Source of the DNA: Stenotrophomonas maltophilia
GTDB lineage: Bacteria > Pseudomonadota > Gammaproteobacteria > Xanthomonadales > Xanthomonadaceae
Length of the DNA stretch: 64,000 nucleotides
NCBI RefSeq assembly: GCF_006970445.1
Contig: NZ_CP033877.1
Span: 1,248,750 to 1,312,749 of the forward strand
Direction: 5' to 3'
The position numbers were made by a program, and so were the translations under genes. Below, piece by piece: positions 23,405-31,416 of the stretch; the stretch's first letter is position 1, and each line of letters starts with the position of its first letter. The notes beneath the pieces are model-generated. The model was not told the origin of the DNA. It worked only from the letters and a program-made list of their open reading frames with translations, and searched no databases.

Positions 23405-23928
23405 CCGTTGTCCCTGTCGTTGTGCAGCGGATCCGATCCGAGTTCCTGGCGCAGGCCCTGCAGGGCGCGGGCGATATGTTTTTCCACGGTCTTGGCGGTG
23501 ATTCCACAGTGCCGCGCGATCTGCGTATAGCTCATGCCGGTGATCCGGTTGAGCAGGTACACCTCGCGCGCGCGCTCGGGCAGCTTGAACAGGGCCTGCC
23601 GCAGCAGGGACAGCATCTGCCCGGACTCGGCCTGGCGCAATGGATCGGGCGACGTGCTGGAAGGCTCGTTGCCGCCATCATGTTCGGCGAGGGACAGATG
23701 CGGCCGCGACTGCGACGAACGGCCGCGGTCTGCCAGGCGGTTGCGGGCGATACGATACAGCAGCAACCGCAGCTCGTCGGCACTATGCGCGCGATAGCGG
23801 ATCAGCCGCTCCATGCAGTCCTGCGCGATGTCCTCGGCATCCTCCGGCCCAACACCGCGCGTGCGCAGGAAGGCGCACAACGGCGCGCGTTCTTCCCGCA
23901 CGAACGCAATGAACGCGTCCGTCGGCAC
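23401..23928 (-). CDS. ECF RNA polymerase sigma factor, FecI-like
   Basis: A 175-residue sigma factor if started at GTG 23928. Region 2 is seen in AEDIAQDCMERLIRYRA and LLYRIARNRLADRGR; region 4 is LPERAREVYLLNRITGMSY followed by the helix-turn-helix IARHCGITAKTVEKHIARAL. It should direct polymerase to the receptor operon once FecR passes on the signal. The start is uncertain: the frame continues upstream to an ATG at 24075, but that part is poorly coding and the conserved domain begins right after the GTG. The stop overlaps the fecR start. Confidence 0.88.
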   Translation of the reverse strand: MPTDAFIAFVREERAPLCAFLRTRGVGPEDAEDIAQDCMERLIRYRAHSADELRLLLYRIARNRLADRGRSSQSRPHLSLAEHDGGNEPSSTSPDPLRQAESGQMLSLLRQALFKLPERAREVYLLNRITGMSYTQIARHCGITAKTVEKHIARALQGLRQELGSDPLHNDRDNG

Positions 23929-24166
23929 GGACAGGTCCGGCGCGCGATGGATCAGAGGAGAGGGGGTGGACAGGGCTGGCCTCGTGCTTCGGTGGCAGGT
24001 GCGTCTTCGAGTTTTACGCGACGATGACCGGATGGGGAAGAGTGTGCAGGGCCCCTGATTCCATTGTGAATGCATTCATGTTTCGGGGGGCGGTGCGCTG
24101 GGGGAGATCGCATCGCCCGGACGTTGAACTCTTGACCCGTGTGTTGCGGGTGGAGAGAGAGAACAC

Positions 24167-27040
24167 ATGAAGCATTCGAAGTTGAGCCTGGCCCTGGCAG
24201 GGCTGATGGGTATCACCGTCATCGCGGCGGCTGATGACGTCATGGCGATGAATTATCACGTGCAGGATGATCGCGTCTTCCTCAGCGGCGGCGTAACCGT
24301 TGCCGATGTGGTGGCGCTGCCCGCGCTGCTGGCCAAGGCACAGGCCGAAGGCCGCCCGATCCGCGAAGTCGTGCTGCGCACGTCCAATGGTGGCGCGCTG
24401 ATCGCCGGCGAGTGGCTGCAGGCGGTGATCCGCACCCAGGGCCTGGACACCATCGTGTCGGGCCACTGCATTTCGTCCTGCTCGATCATGCAGTCCGGTG
24501 GCGTCAACCGCTACCTTGGCGGCGATCTGCCGCTGGTCGATTCGGTGCAGATCCATGCCGCCAGCAGCGGTGGCAGGATCACCTACGCACCGTCGCCGCG
24601 CATGACCCAGATCTACACCGGCAATTACGGTGGCGGCATGGATGCGGGCCTGCTGCACAAGGCGATGTATGAAGTGGTGCAGCCCAATGGCCTGCTGGTG
24701 TTCCGCGACCCGGCGCGCACCACGGGTACCTCGGTCACCTTCGATCCGGATGGCAGTGGCAGCAAGCTGGAGTCGTTCCCGGGCCAGGACATCCGCGGCA
24801 ACAACATCATCAACACGGCAGGCTACCGCGATCCGGGCGACACCCTGCATGTCACCAGCAACGTCAGCGGCGACATCAACCCGGGCTACCTGCGTACTGC
24901 GCGCCAGCTGCAGGCCTTCGTCGACGACGATTTCGCGCGCTGGAACACCGACTGGGCCAGCACCTACATCAACTACGCGGTGAGTCTGTACAACGTCTCC
25001 ACGCGGGGACCGAACGGCATCGGCGCACAGTCACTGCAGCAGATGCTCGCCGATCCCGACCTCCAGGACGCGTTGCGCGGCCAGCTGCGGCTGGCCGATC
25101 TGGATGCCTCGACCCTGGCCAGTTCGGCCGGCGTGATCCGTGTCAGCAATGGCGCCACCTGGCGCACCGCCGAAACCACCGGCGCCGATTTCATGCTGGT
25201 CGACAACGGCACCATCGCACTGGAGGGTGGCGCGCTGCGCACCCCCGAGCTGCGGGTGATGCCGGGCAGCATCGTGGTTGGCCATGGCGATATCGCATCG
25301 GTCGGCACCGACAGCGATGCGTTGCTGGATGGCACCGGCCCGTCCTACCGCGAAGACGGCTTCAACCGCCTGCGCGTGTTCGGCACGCTGATGCCGCGTG
25401 GCGGTGATCTGGTGACCCACGGCTACGTCAACATCATGCCCGGCGGGCAGGTGCTGTTCGATGTTACCGAGGCCGGTGGCACCGGCAGTGGCCGCCTGCG
25501 CGTTGGCAGCTTCTACGATGGCGGTGCCGAAGAGGGGGCGCTGGTGATCGCGCAGGGCGCACACCTGGCGTTGAACGTGGCCCAGGGCTTCTATGCCGGT
25601 GCCTACCGCCGCGACCTGGTGGAAGGGCCGATCTACCAGGGCGGTTTCCAGGATGTCGTGCGACTGGGCGACACCGGCTACAGCGCCAGCATCACTGCGG
25701 GCGAAGTATTCCGCCCGCGCCACAATTCGCTGCTCAGCTTCAACGTCAACCAGACGGCCGACGGCCTGTGGCTGACCGCCAACCCGGGCTTCGACCAGCT
25801 GGGGCTGTTTGCCAACGGCACCTCCGGCGATGGACTGGGGCGCGCGCTGGCAGCCGCATCGGATCGCCAGGACAGCGGCCTGAAGTCGCTGCTCGGCGCG
25901 CTGCAGTTCACCGACCGCGATGTGATCGCACAGCAGGCCGGCGCCCTGCGCGGTGATGCGCATGCCAGCCTGCGCCTGGCCGACAACGCACTGCTGGGCA
26001 GCATCGGCAACGTGGTGCAGCAGCACCAGGCGGCGATGCGCAGTGGCGGCGATGCCGATGGCCTGGCCTCGCAGGCAGCGCAGTCGGTCTCGGCGCAGCC
26101 GGGCATGCGCCATGGCAGCCTGTTCAACCAGCTGGCCATGCATCTGGTCGAACCGGCCGGCGAGGGGACTGGCGGTGGCGGTGCGACGGGACGCAGCCAT
26201 GGCCTGTGGGCGCGCGGTTTCGCCAGCCATGGCCGCATCGACGCCGACGGTGGCGTGGCCGGCCTGAGCCATAACATCGGCGGTATCGTGGTCGGTGCCG
26301 ACACCCGCGTGGCCGATGACCGCGTCACCCTCGGCGTCAGCGTGGCTGCGGCCGACATGTCGACCAAGGCCAGCGATGGCTCCGGTTTCAGTGGCGACGT
26401 GCGCGCGCTGGATGTGGGCGGCTACCTGGATGCGACCTATTCGCGTGGCTACCTGTCGGCGGCCGTGCGCTATACCGATCTGCGCCATGACACCCGCCGC
26501 AACCTCTCCGCCATCGATGGCCTGCAACAGCCGCTGCGCGCCCGGTACAGCAACGATGCGATCTCGGCGCGGGTCGAACACGCGTTCTCCTTCACCACCG
26601 GCAAGGGACTGGTGATCCAGCCGCTGCTGCCGGTGGTGGATTACGCGCGGACCTCGGCCACCCGCTTCAACGAAGGGCAGGGTGCTGGCGCGCTGGTGGG
26701 GCGTGGCGGCAGCCTGGAGAGCATCCGCGTGGGTGCCGGCCTGCAGTTGTTCAAGACCTTCGAGGGCAACAACGGCGAGCGCATCACCCCGCGTGCCCGC
26801 GTGGTCTGGCAGAAGGAGCTGGGCGATTCACAGGCGCGCTACAGCACCGGTTTCGCTGCGGCCCCGGACCTGGTGTTCGGTGCCAGCAGCCAGGCCGTGG
26901 GCGAGCAGGTGCTGGCCTGGAACGTGGGCGTGACCAGTCGCGCCAGCGAGCGCCTGTCGATCATGGCCGACTACGTGGGTGAGCGCCGCGACGGTCAGAT
27001 CCAGAATGGCGTGATGCTGGGCCTGGGCTACCGGTTCTAA
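24167..27040 (+). CDS. Autotransporter with an N-terminal ClpP-like (COG3904-type) segment
   Basis: A 957-residue type V exported protein. A signal peptide (residues 1-27) is followed by a segment that reads like the ClpP/crotonase-fold periplasmic proteins: EVVLRTSNGGALIAGEWL, then GHCISSCSIMQSGG (Cys101, Ser103/104, Cys105) and VQIHAAS (His130). After a passenger rich in beta-strand repeats, about residues 680-957 form an autotransporter barrel ending in GVMLGLGYRF with terminal Phe. It is divergent from the sigma/FecR/receptor operon. Autotransporter status is firm; the protease-like reading of the N terminus is my inference from motif shape and spacing. A GGAGAGAGAG sequence precedes the ATG. 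Confidence 0.88.
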   Translation: MKHSKLSLALAGLMGITVIAAADDVMAMNYHVQDDRVFLSGGVTVADVVALPALLAKAQAEGRPIREVVLRTSNGGALIAGEWLQAVIRTQGLDTIVSGHCISSCSIMQSGGVNRYLGGDLPLVDSVQIHAASSGGRITYAPSPRMTQIYTGNYGGGMDAGLLHKAMYEVVQPNGLLVFRDPARTTGTSVTFDPDGSGSKLESFPGQDIRGNNIINTAGYRDPGDTLHVTSNVSGDINPGYLRTARQLQAFVDDDFARWNTDWASTYINYAVSLYNVSTRGPNGIGAQSLQQMLADPDLQDALRGQLRLADLDASTLASSAGVIRVSNGATWRTAETTGADFMLVDNGTIALEGGALRTPELRVMPGSIVVGHGDIASVGTDSDALLDGTGPSYREDGFNRLRVFGTLMPRGGDLVTHGYVNIMPGGQVLFDVTEAGGTGSGRLRVGSFYDGGAEEGALVIAQGAHLALNVAQGFYAGAYRRDLVEGPIYQGGFQDVVRLGDTGYSASITAGEVFRPRHNSLLSFNVNQTADGLWLTANPGFDQLGLFANGTSGDGLGRALAAASDRQDSGLKSLLGALQFTDRDVIAQQAGALRGDAHASLRLADNALLGSIGNVVQQHQAAMRSGGDADGLASQAAQSVSAQPGMRHGSLFNQLAMHLVEPAGEGTGGGGATGRSHGLWARGFASHGRIDADGGVAGLSHNIGGIVVGADTRVADDRVTLGVSVAAADMSTKASDGSGFSGDVRALDVGGYLDATYSRGYLSAAVRYTDLRHDTRRNLSAIDGLQQPLRARYSNDAISARVEHAFSFTTGKGLVIQPLLPVVDYARTSATRFNEGQGAGALVGRGGSLESIRVGAGLQLFKTFEGNNGERITPRARVVWQKELGDSQARYSTGFAAAPDLVFGASSQAVGEQVLAWNVGVTSRASERLSIMADYVGERRDGQIQNGVMLGLGYRF

Positions 27041-27137
27041 GTGGTACGCGGCCCCGGCGATATCCGTATCGCCGGGGCCATCCCATCAGGGCAGGTGCTG
27101 CGGTATGGTCGGCAGGGAACTCCAGCCAGGCCTGTCC

Positions 27138-28178
27138 ATGCAGATCGCCGTTTTCAGTGCACGCCCCTACGATCGTCGCTTCCTGGACGAGGCCAACCAG
27201 CGCGATGCGGCCGGGCAGGGCTTCGCGTTCGTGTACTTCGATGCCGCGCTGGACGTGCATACCGCCGCGCTTGCGCAGGACTGCGCCGCCGTCTGCGTGT
27301 TCGTCAACGACCGTCTCGACGCGTCGGTGCTGCATGCCCTGCATGCGTTGGGCGTACGCGCCATCCTGCTGCGCTGCGCCGGCTTCAACAATGTGGACCT
27401 GGCAGCCGCGAAAGCGCTGGACCTGTTCGTCGCGCGGGTGCCGGCCTATTCCCCCGAAGCCGTGGCCGAGCACGCGCTGGCGCTGGTGATGACGCTCAAC
27501 CGGCAGACCCATCGCGCCTACAACCGCGTGCGCGAGGGCAACTTCATGCTCGATGGCCTGCTCGGGCGCACCCTGCATGGGCGCACGGTCGGCATCGTCG
27601 GCACCGGCAAGATCGGCCTGGCCACCGCGCGCATCTTCAACGGCATGGGCTGCACCGTGCTGGGGCACGACCCGTACCCGTCGCCGGCCTTCGCCGGCGT
27701 GGGCGACATGGTTGGACTGGACGAACTGCTGGCGCGCGCCGACATCGTCTCGCTGCATTGCCCGCTGACGCCCGACACCCAGCACCTGATCAACGACGTC
27801 TCGCTGGCGCGGATGAAGACCGGCGCGATGCTGGTCAACACCTCGCGCGGCGCGCTGGTCGATACCCATGCGGTGATCCGCGCGCTGAAGTCGCGGCGGC
27901 TCGGCCATCTGGCAATCGATGTCTACGAGCAGGAAAGCGCACTGTTCTTCCAGGACCTCTCGGGCGAGATCATCGACGACGAGGCCTTCCAGCGTCTGAT
28001 GACCTTCCCCAATGTACTGGTGACCGGCCACCAGGGCTTCTTCACCGTGGAGGCGCTGCAGGAGATCTCGGCGATCACGCTGGGGAACCTGCAGGATTTC
28101 GCCGAGGGGCGGGTGTGTACGAACCGGGTGGGGCGGGCTGAGCCGGGGGGATTGACCGCCGGGGCGCCCAGCCCGTAA
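27138..28178 (+). CDS. ldhA: D-2-hydroxyacid dehydrogenase, D-lactate dehydrogenase type
   Basis: A 346-residue NAD-dependent enzyme. The N-terminal half has LRCAGFNNVDLAAAK and VPAYSPEAVAEHA; the nucleotide fold has GIVGTGKIGLATARIF; the catalytic residues are Arg in NTSRGALVDT, Glu in DVYEQE and His in TGHQGFFT. This pattern, including the YSPEAVAEHA segment, is that of fermentative D-LDH (LdhA), which reduces pyruvate to D-lactate. The ATG at 27138 was chosen because it begins the conserved MQIAVFSARPYDR. The C-terminal tail is a little longer than usual and reaches to within 14 bases of the tRNA gene. Confidence 0.9.
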   Translation: MQIAVFSARPYDRRFLDEANQRDAAGQGFAFVYFDAALDVHTAALAQDCAAVCVFVNDRLDASVLHALHALGVRAILLRCAGFNNVDLAAAKALDLFVARVPAYSPEAVAEHALALVMTLNRQTHRAYNRVREGNFMLDGLLGRTLHGRTVGIVGTGKIGLATARIFNGMGCTVLGHDPYPSPAFAGVGDMVGLDELLARADIVSLHCPLTPDTQHLINDVSLARMKTGAMLVNTSRGALVDTHAVIRALKSRRLGHLAIDVYEQESALFFQDLSGEIIDDEAFQRLMTFPNVLVTGHQGFFTVEALQEISAITLGNLQDFAEGRVCTNRVGRAEPGGLTAGAPSP

Positions 28179-28191
28179 AATCGCGGGCTCC

Positions 28192-28267
28192 GCCGGAATA
28201 GCTCAGTTGGTAGAGCGGCGCATTCGTAATGCGTAGGTCGCAGGTTCGACTCCTGTTTCCGGCACCA
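28192..28267 (+). tRNA. tRNA-Thr (anticodon CGT)
   Basis: A complete 76-base cloverleaf: acceptor GCCGGAA/TTCCGGC, D arm GCTCAGTTGGTAGAGC, anticodon stem GCGCA/TGCGT with loop TTCGTAA giving CGT, T arm GCAGG-TTCGACT-CCTGT, and an encoded CCA end. It reads the ACG threonine codon. An intrinsic terminator follows after 9 bases. Confidence 0.97.
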
Positions 28268-28276
28268 GTTGTAATG

Positions 28277-28305
28277 AAAAGCCCCGGCCTTGGCCGGGGC
28301 TTTTT
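28277..28305 (+). terminator. Intrinsic terminator of tRNA-Thr
   Basis: The stem AAAAGCCCCGGCC/GGCCGGGGCTTTT is followed by T and TTTG. A nearly identical hairpin occurs again at 28945-28976. Confidence 0.88.
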
Positions 28306-28421
28306 GTTTGGGTTGTGCTGGCGGGCGCGGGCCCAAGGCCGGCGGAAACGTCTGATGGAACTGCGGGCATGTACCTGCTCGGTCGAGGTCATTACCATTG
28401 CCGAGGTGTATTGCTTGCGGC

Positions 28422-28446
28422 GCTGGGCTGGGCTGGGCTGGGCTGG
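28422..28446. repeat. Pentanucleotide tandem repeat (GCTGG)x5
   Basis: Five perfect head-to-tail copies of GCTGG lie 30-55 bases upstream of the lipoprotein start codon. Such short repeats can change copy number by slippage and alter promoter spacing. Confidence 0.85.
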
Positions 28447-28476
28447 GCAAGTCAGTTTCAATCAACAGGGGATGTC

Positions 28477-28911
28477 ATGAAGAAGATCGTGGTGAGCCTG
28501 ATGGCGTGCGTCGTTCTCGCCGGCTGTGCGACCCGTCAGATCAGCTCCGAACAGGCGCAGCCGGTGCCTGCCGAGCGGATTTTCGCCTTCAATGGGATGG
28601 GGGACAGTGCTTCCGGGCAGGTAATCGTCACGCGCGACGTCGGCGCGGTTGGTGGGGCGTGCCCACTTGCACTGTATATCGACGGCACCTTGGCAGCCCA
28701 TCTGCAGCGGGGAGAGTCTGTCTCGCTGTCTGTGCCTGCCGGCAATCGCATTGTCAGCGCAAGTTTCGCGGGTAAAGGGCTCTGTTCGTGGGGGGATGAA
28801 TCGGCGCACAGGCGCGAAATTTCCCACGTGGTCACGGCGGGTGGCAGAACCAAGATCCGTCTCGCATTGACCCATGATGGTGTGATTCAAATCGGTCCGA
28901 CCGCGTTCTAG
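28477..28911 (+). CDS. Small predicted lipoprotein of unknown function
   Basis: A 144-residue protein with a lipoprotein signal peptide: MKKIVVSLMACVVLAGCATRQ, lipobox LAGC, lipidated Cys17. The mature part is a small beta-rich domain (GQVIVTRDVGAVGGACPLAL, SLSVPAGNRIVSASFAGKG). That layout resembles small DUF2846-like lipoproteins, but I do not claim the family. Codon use is visibly less GC-biased than in neighbouring genes. It lies between two nearly identical terminators just after tRNA-Thr, with the GCTGG repeat in its leader, so recent acquisition is plausible. Confidence 0.8.
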   Translation: MKKIVVSLMACVVLAGCATRQISSEQAQPVPAERIFAFNGMGDSASGQVIVTRDVGAVGGACPLALYIDGTLAAHLQRGESVSLSVPAGNRIVSASFAGKGLCSWGDESAHRREISHVVTAGGRTKIRLALTHDGVIQIGPTAF

Positions 28912-28944
28912 ACGCACTCCACGCAAGACGAGCAGTTACATCAA

Positions 28945-28976
28945 CAGAAAGCCCTGGCCGTTGCCGGGGCTTTCTG
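28945..28976 (+). terminator. Intrinsic terminator after the lipoprotein gene
   Basis: The hairpin ACAGAAAGCCCTGGC/GCCGGGGCTTTCTGT has a CGTT loop, and a TTTG follows. It closely matches the tRNA-Thr terminator at 28277. Confidence 0.85.
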
Positions 28977-29029
28977 TTTGTGCCCGAAGGGAAAGGTCGG
29001 TCGGCGACGTCACCGATGCAAACACAGCT

Positions 29030-29365
29030 TCATTCACGTCCAACGATCACCGCACCCCGTGCCAGCCACCACGCCAGCTGCCGGAGATAGCCACCTGCTG
29101 CTCCCGCCGATGCACCGATCAGCAGGTGTGCGAGCACGCTGGCCCCGCGCGCGGCCCGCTCGCGCACCCAAGGCAGTACCGCCACCATCTGCGCAGCCAG
29201 CAACAGCATCAGCACGTCCAGCCCCAGCGCATCCACGACCGGCAACAACGGCAGCAGATCCGGATTGCAGGCCAGCACGATCACCAGCGCAGCACCCAGC
29301 ACGGCCATCAGGCGGCGCCCGGCGGGCAGGGTGGTCCAGTGCAGCAGTCGGCTGATCAGGCGCAT
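29030..29365 (-). CDS. Small hypothetical inner-membrane protein
   Basis: A 111-residue protein starting MRLISRLLHWTTLPAGRR, with three hydrophobic segments (about 18-35, 41-62 and 82-102). No family is recognised. It lies 13 bases downstream of the GyrI-like gene on the same strand and is probably cotranscribed with it. An ATG 42 bases farther upstream is in frame but would overlap that gene. Confidence 0.65.
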   Translation of the reverse strand: MRLISRLLHWTTLPAGRRLMAVLGAALVIVLACNPDLLPLLPVVDALGLDVLMLLLAAQMVAVLPWVRERAARGASVLAHLLIGASAGAAGGYLRQLAWWLARGAVIVGRE

Positions 29366-29378
29366 GGCGTTCCTTGTG

Positions 29379-30014
29379 TCACGTGCAGGAGTCCTCATCA
29401 GGCTCAATCGGGCGCACCGGCTGCCGCAGCACGGTTTTCAACCGCGCCGCGTCGGTCCTGCGCGGGTCGCTCAGGTAGATCTCATGATGGGGGCCGGCAA
29501 AGGTGTATCCCAGTGCGGGCATCAGTTCGTCATGCAGCTGCGCCAGGGTGGGGCCTTCGTCGTCGTAGGCGCCCACGTGCAAGGTCTGCAGGCTTGGGCC
29601 CTCGGCAAGGAGTTCATGGCGAAGGCTGGGCGGAGCCTCGCCCAGCTTCGTGCGCGCCTTGCTGATCGCGGCTTGCCACTGTGCGGGGCCGATGCCCTCT
29701 GGCGTGCGGATCATTACGGTCCAGGCCCACTCATCCTTCCGCCGCGCGGCGAAGCTGGCCGGGTCCTCGGCGCTCCACAGCGCTTCCAGCGGTGGCACCA
29801 CGTAGTCCTGCCCCTTGGCCTTCAGCGCGAACTTCAGTGCATAGCTCACCGAATACAGCCACTGCACGGCCTGCAGGTAGGTGGGGGCCGTGTTCGGGTC
29901 GCCGCGACCATCGACCATCACGTAGGGCAGGGGCGGCACATCGACCCGTACGAATTTGCCGGCGGGCGGTTGATAGAGCGCCCGGTCGCGCTTCTTGAAG
30001 TCGATCTTGTCCAC
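29379..30014 (-). CDS. GyrI-like small-molecule-binding domain protein (COG4832-like)
   Basis: A 211-residue cytoplasmic protein. It opens VDKIDFKKRDRALYQPPAGK and contains LPYVMVDGRGDPN, LQAVQWLYSVSYALKF and VGAYDDEGPTLAQLHD, the pattern of stand-alone GyrI/SOUL-like proteins. Members of this fold bind small hydrophobic or cationic compounds; no enzyme activity is evident here. The start is GTG at 30014, decided by a strong AGGAGGA sequence 7 bases upstream; no ATG fits that spacing. Confidence 0.8.
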   Translation of the reverse strand: MDKIDFKKRDRALYQPPAGKFVRVDVPPLPYVMVDGRGDPNTAPTYLQAVQWLYSVSYALKFALKAKGQDYVVPPLEALWSAEDPASFAARRKDEWAWTVMIRTPEGIGPAQWQAAISKARTKLGEAPPSLRHELLAEGPSLQTLHVGAYDDEGPTLAQLHDELMPALGYTFAGPHHEIYLSDPRRTDAARLKTVLRQPVRPIEPDEDSCT

Positions 30015-30366
30015 GGGCCTTCCTCCTGCGCCGAGCATCCCACGCCAGGCACCCGCCAGCACGCCTGAACAGGTTCAGATGACTTTGCCGAACGAGGGCG
30101 GACCGCGGGCCAGCACCTGATGCTAGGATGCCGGCCCCGGGCGTCCTGCCCGCCGCGCCCGCGCGGTGCGACAACGTGTCGCAGCCAGAATCGGGCCTTT
30201 CCTGCGCTCGATCATTGTCAATGCCTTTCTTAAATGGTGGGTGACGGCCTAAAATTGAAAGGCTGACTCGACCCCACCTCCCTGCCTGTCTTCCGGACCG
30301 GTGGGACCGGCTTTGGCCGGAACAGGCAGGACGGGGAACGGCATTCCCTCGCAATTGGATCGACCG
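30015..30366. other. 352-base intergenic region with the cyo promoter region
   Basis: This divergent spacer between the GyrI-like gene and cyoA holds no supportable gene. It contains the palindrome CATTGTCAATG at about 30213-30223, one AT-richer patch with a promoter-like pair at 30227-30255, and GC-rich inverted sequences at 30290-30335 that could fold in the cyoA leader. No FNR/ANR box matching TTGAT-N4-ATCAA was seen. Confidence 0.5.
30227..30255 (+). promoter_or_regulatory. Candidate promoter of cyoABCD
   Basis: TTCTTA (30227-30232) and TAAAAT (30250-30255) are separated by 17 bases, in the only AT-rich stretch of the spacer. The -35 match is weak. This leaves a leader of roughly 105 bases. 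Confidence 0.35.
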
Positions 30367-31416
30367 ATGATTCCGTTGAAAACCCTTGGGCGCTGGTTGC
30401 GCCCGGGCCTGCTGCTGTCGTTGCTGGTGATGCTCACCGGTTGCGATGCGGTGGCCATCCTCAGTCCGAAGGGCCAGATCGGCCAGGATGAGAAGACCCT
30501 GCTGATCACGGCCACCGTGCTCATGCTGCTGGTCGTCATCCCGGTCATCATCATGACCCTGACTTTCGCGTGGAAGTATCGCGCCTCCAACACCAAGGCC
30601 CGTTACGAGCCGAAGTGGTCCCACTCGACGGCGATCGAGGTGGTGGTGTGGTCGATTCCCTGCATGATCGTGCTGGTGCTGGCGGTCCTGACCTGGCGCT
30701 CGTCGCACGCACTGGACCCCTACAAGCCGCTGGATTCGGACGTCAAGCCGGTCACCATCGAGGCGATCTCGCTGGACTGGAAGTGGCTGTTCATCTATCC
30801 GGAAGAGAAGGTGGCGGTCGTCAACGAAATCAAGTTCCCGGTCAACACGCCGCTGAACTTCAAGATCACGTCCGATTCGGTGATGAATGCCTTCTTCATC
30901 CCGCACCTGGGCAGCATGATCTACTCGATGGCTGCGATGGAGACCAAGCTCCACCTGATCGCCAACGAGACCGGTGAATTCCCGGGCATGTCTTCGCACT
31001 ACAGCGGCGCGGGCTTCGCCAAGATGCACTTCACCGCCTACTCGGTCACCGATGCCGAATACCGCCAGTGGCTGGACCAGGTCCGCGCCGGCGAGCAGAC
31101 CCTGGACAAGGCCTCGTTCAAGGCGCTGGGCGAAGCACGCAACGCCGAGTGGTACCCGGTCACCTACTTCGGCAAGACCGAAGAAGGCCTGTTCGACTGG
31201 GTCATCGCCAAGCACATGGGCGACAACAAGCATTACGGCATGAAGCACAAGGCCCCGGCCGACGGTGCCGCTGCTGAAGGCCATGATGCCCATGCAGGTC
31301 ACGAGGGCCACGAAGGCCATACCGACGCTGCCGCCGCTCCGGCCGAACACGCCGGACACACTGCTGACGAGCACGCCGCCGCCGGTCACGCCGGCCACGC
31401 GGGCTCGGGAGAATGA
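30367..31416 (+). CDS. cyoA: Cytochrome bo quinol oxidase subunit II
   Basis: A 349-residue lipoprotein subunit: the signal peptide ends [11 protein letters not shown] (lipidated Cys), followed by [10 protein letters not shown], a CyoA signature. Two membrane segments (about 35-60 and 85-105) precede the periplasmic cupredoxin domain. Residues that form CuA in cytochrome c oxidases are missing, as expected for a quinol oxidase. The last ~50 residues form an unusual His-rich tail ([19 protein letters not shown] onward). The stop overlaps the cyoB start (ATGA). The start was chosen at [10 protein letters not shown], which begins the signal peptide. Confidence 0.95.
   Translation: MIPLKTLGRWLRPGLLLSLLVMLTGCDAVAILSPKGQIGQDEKTLLITATVLMLLVVIPVIIMTLTFAWKYRASNTKARYEPKWSHSTAIEVVVWSIPCMIVLVLAVLTWRSSHALDPYKPLDSDVKPVTIEAISLDWKWLFIYPEEKVAVVNEIKFPVNTPLNFKITSDSVMNAFFIPHLGSMIYSMAAMETKLHLIANETGEFPGMSSHYSGAGFAKMHFTAYSVTDAEYRQWLDQVRAGEQTLDKASFKALGEARNAEWYPVTYFGKTEEGLFDWVIAKHMGDNKHYGMKHKAPADGAAAEGHDAHAGHEGHEGHTDAAAAPAEHAGHTADEHAAAGHAGHAGSGE

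Noticed and set aside
27923..28465. A minus-strand frame across the end of ldhA and the tRNA-Thr gene
   Set aside because: It runs through a tRNA and overlaps ldhA; such frames over tRNA genes are a known annotation artefact.
30181..30366. An FNR/ANR box upstream of cyoA
   Set aside because: CATTGTCAATG is palindromic but does not fit TTGAT-N4-ATCAA in sequence or spacing.
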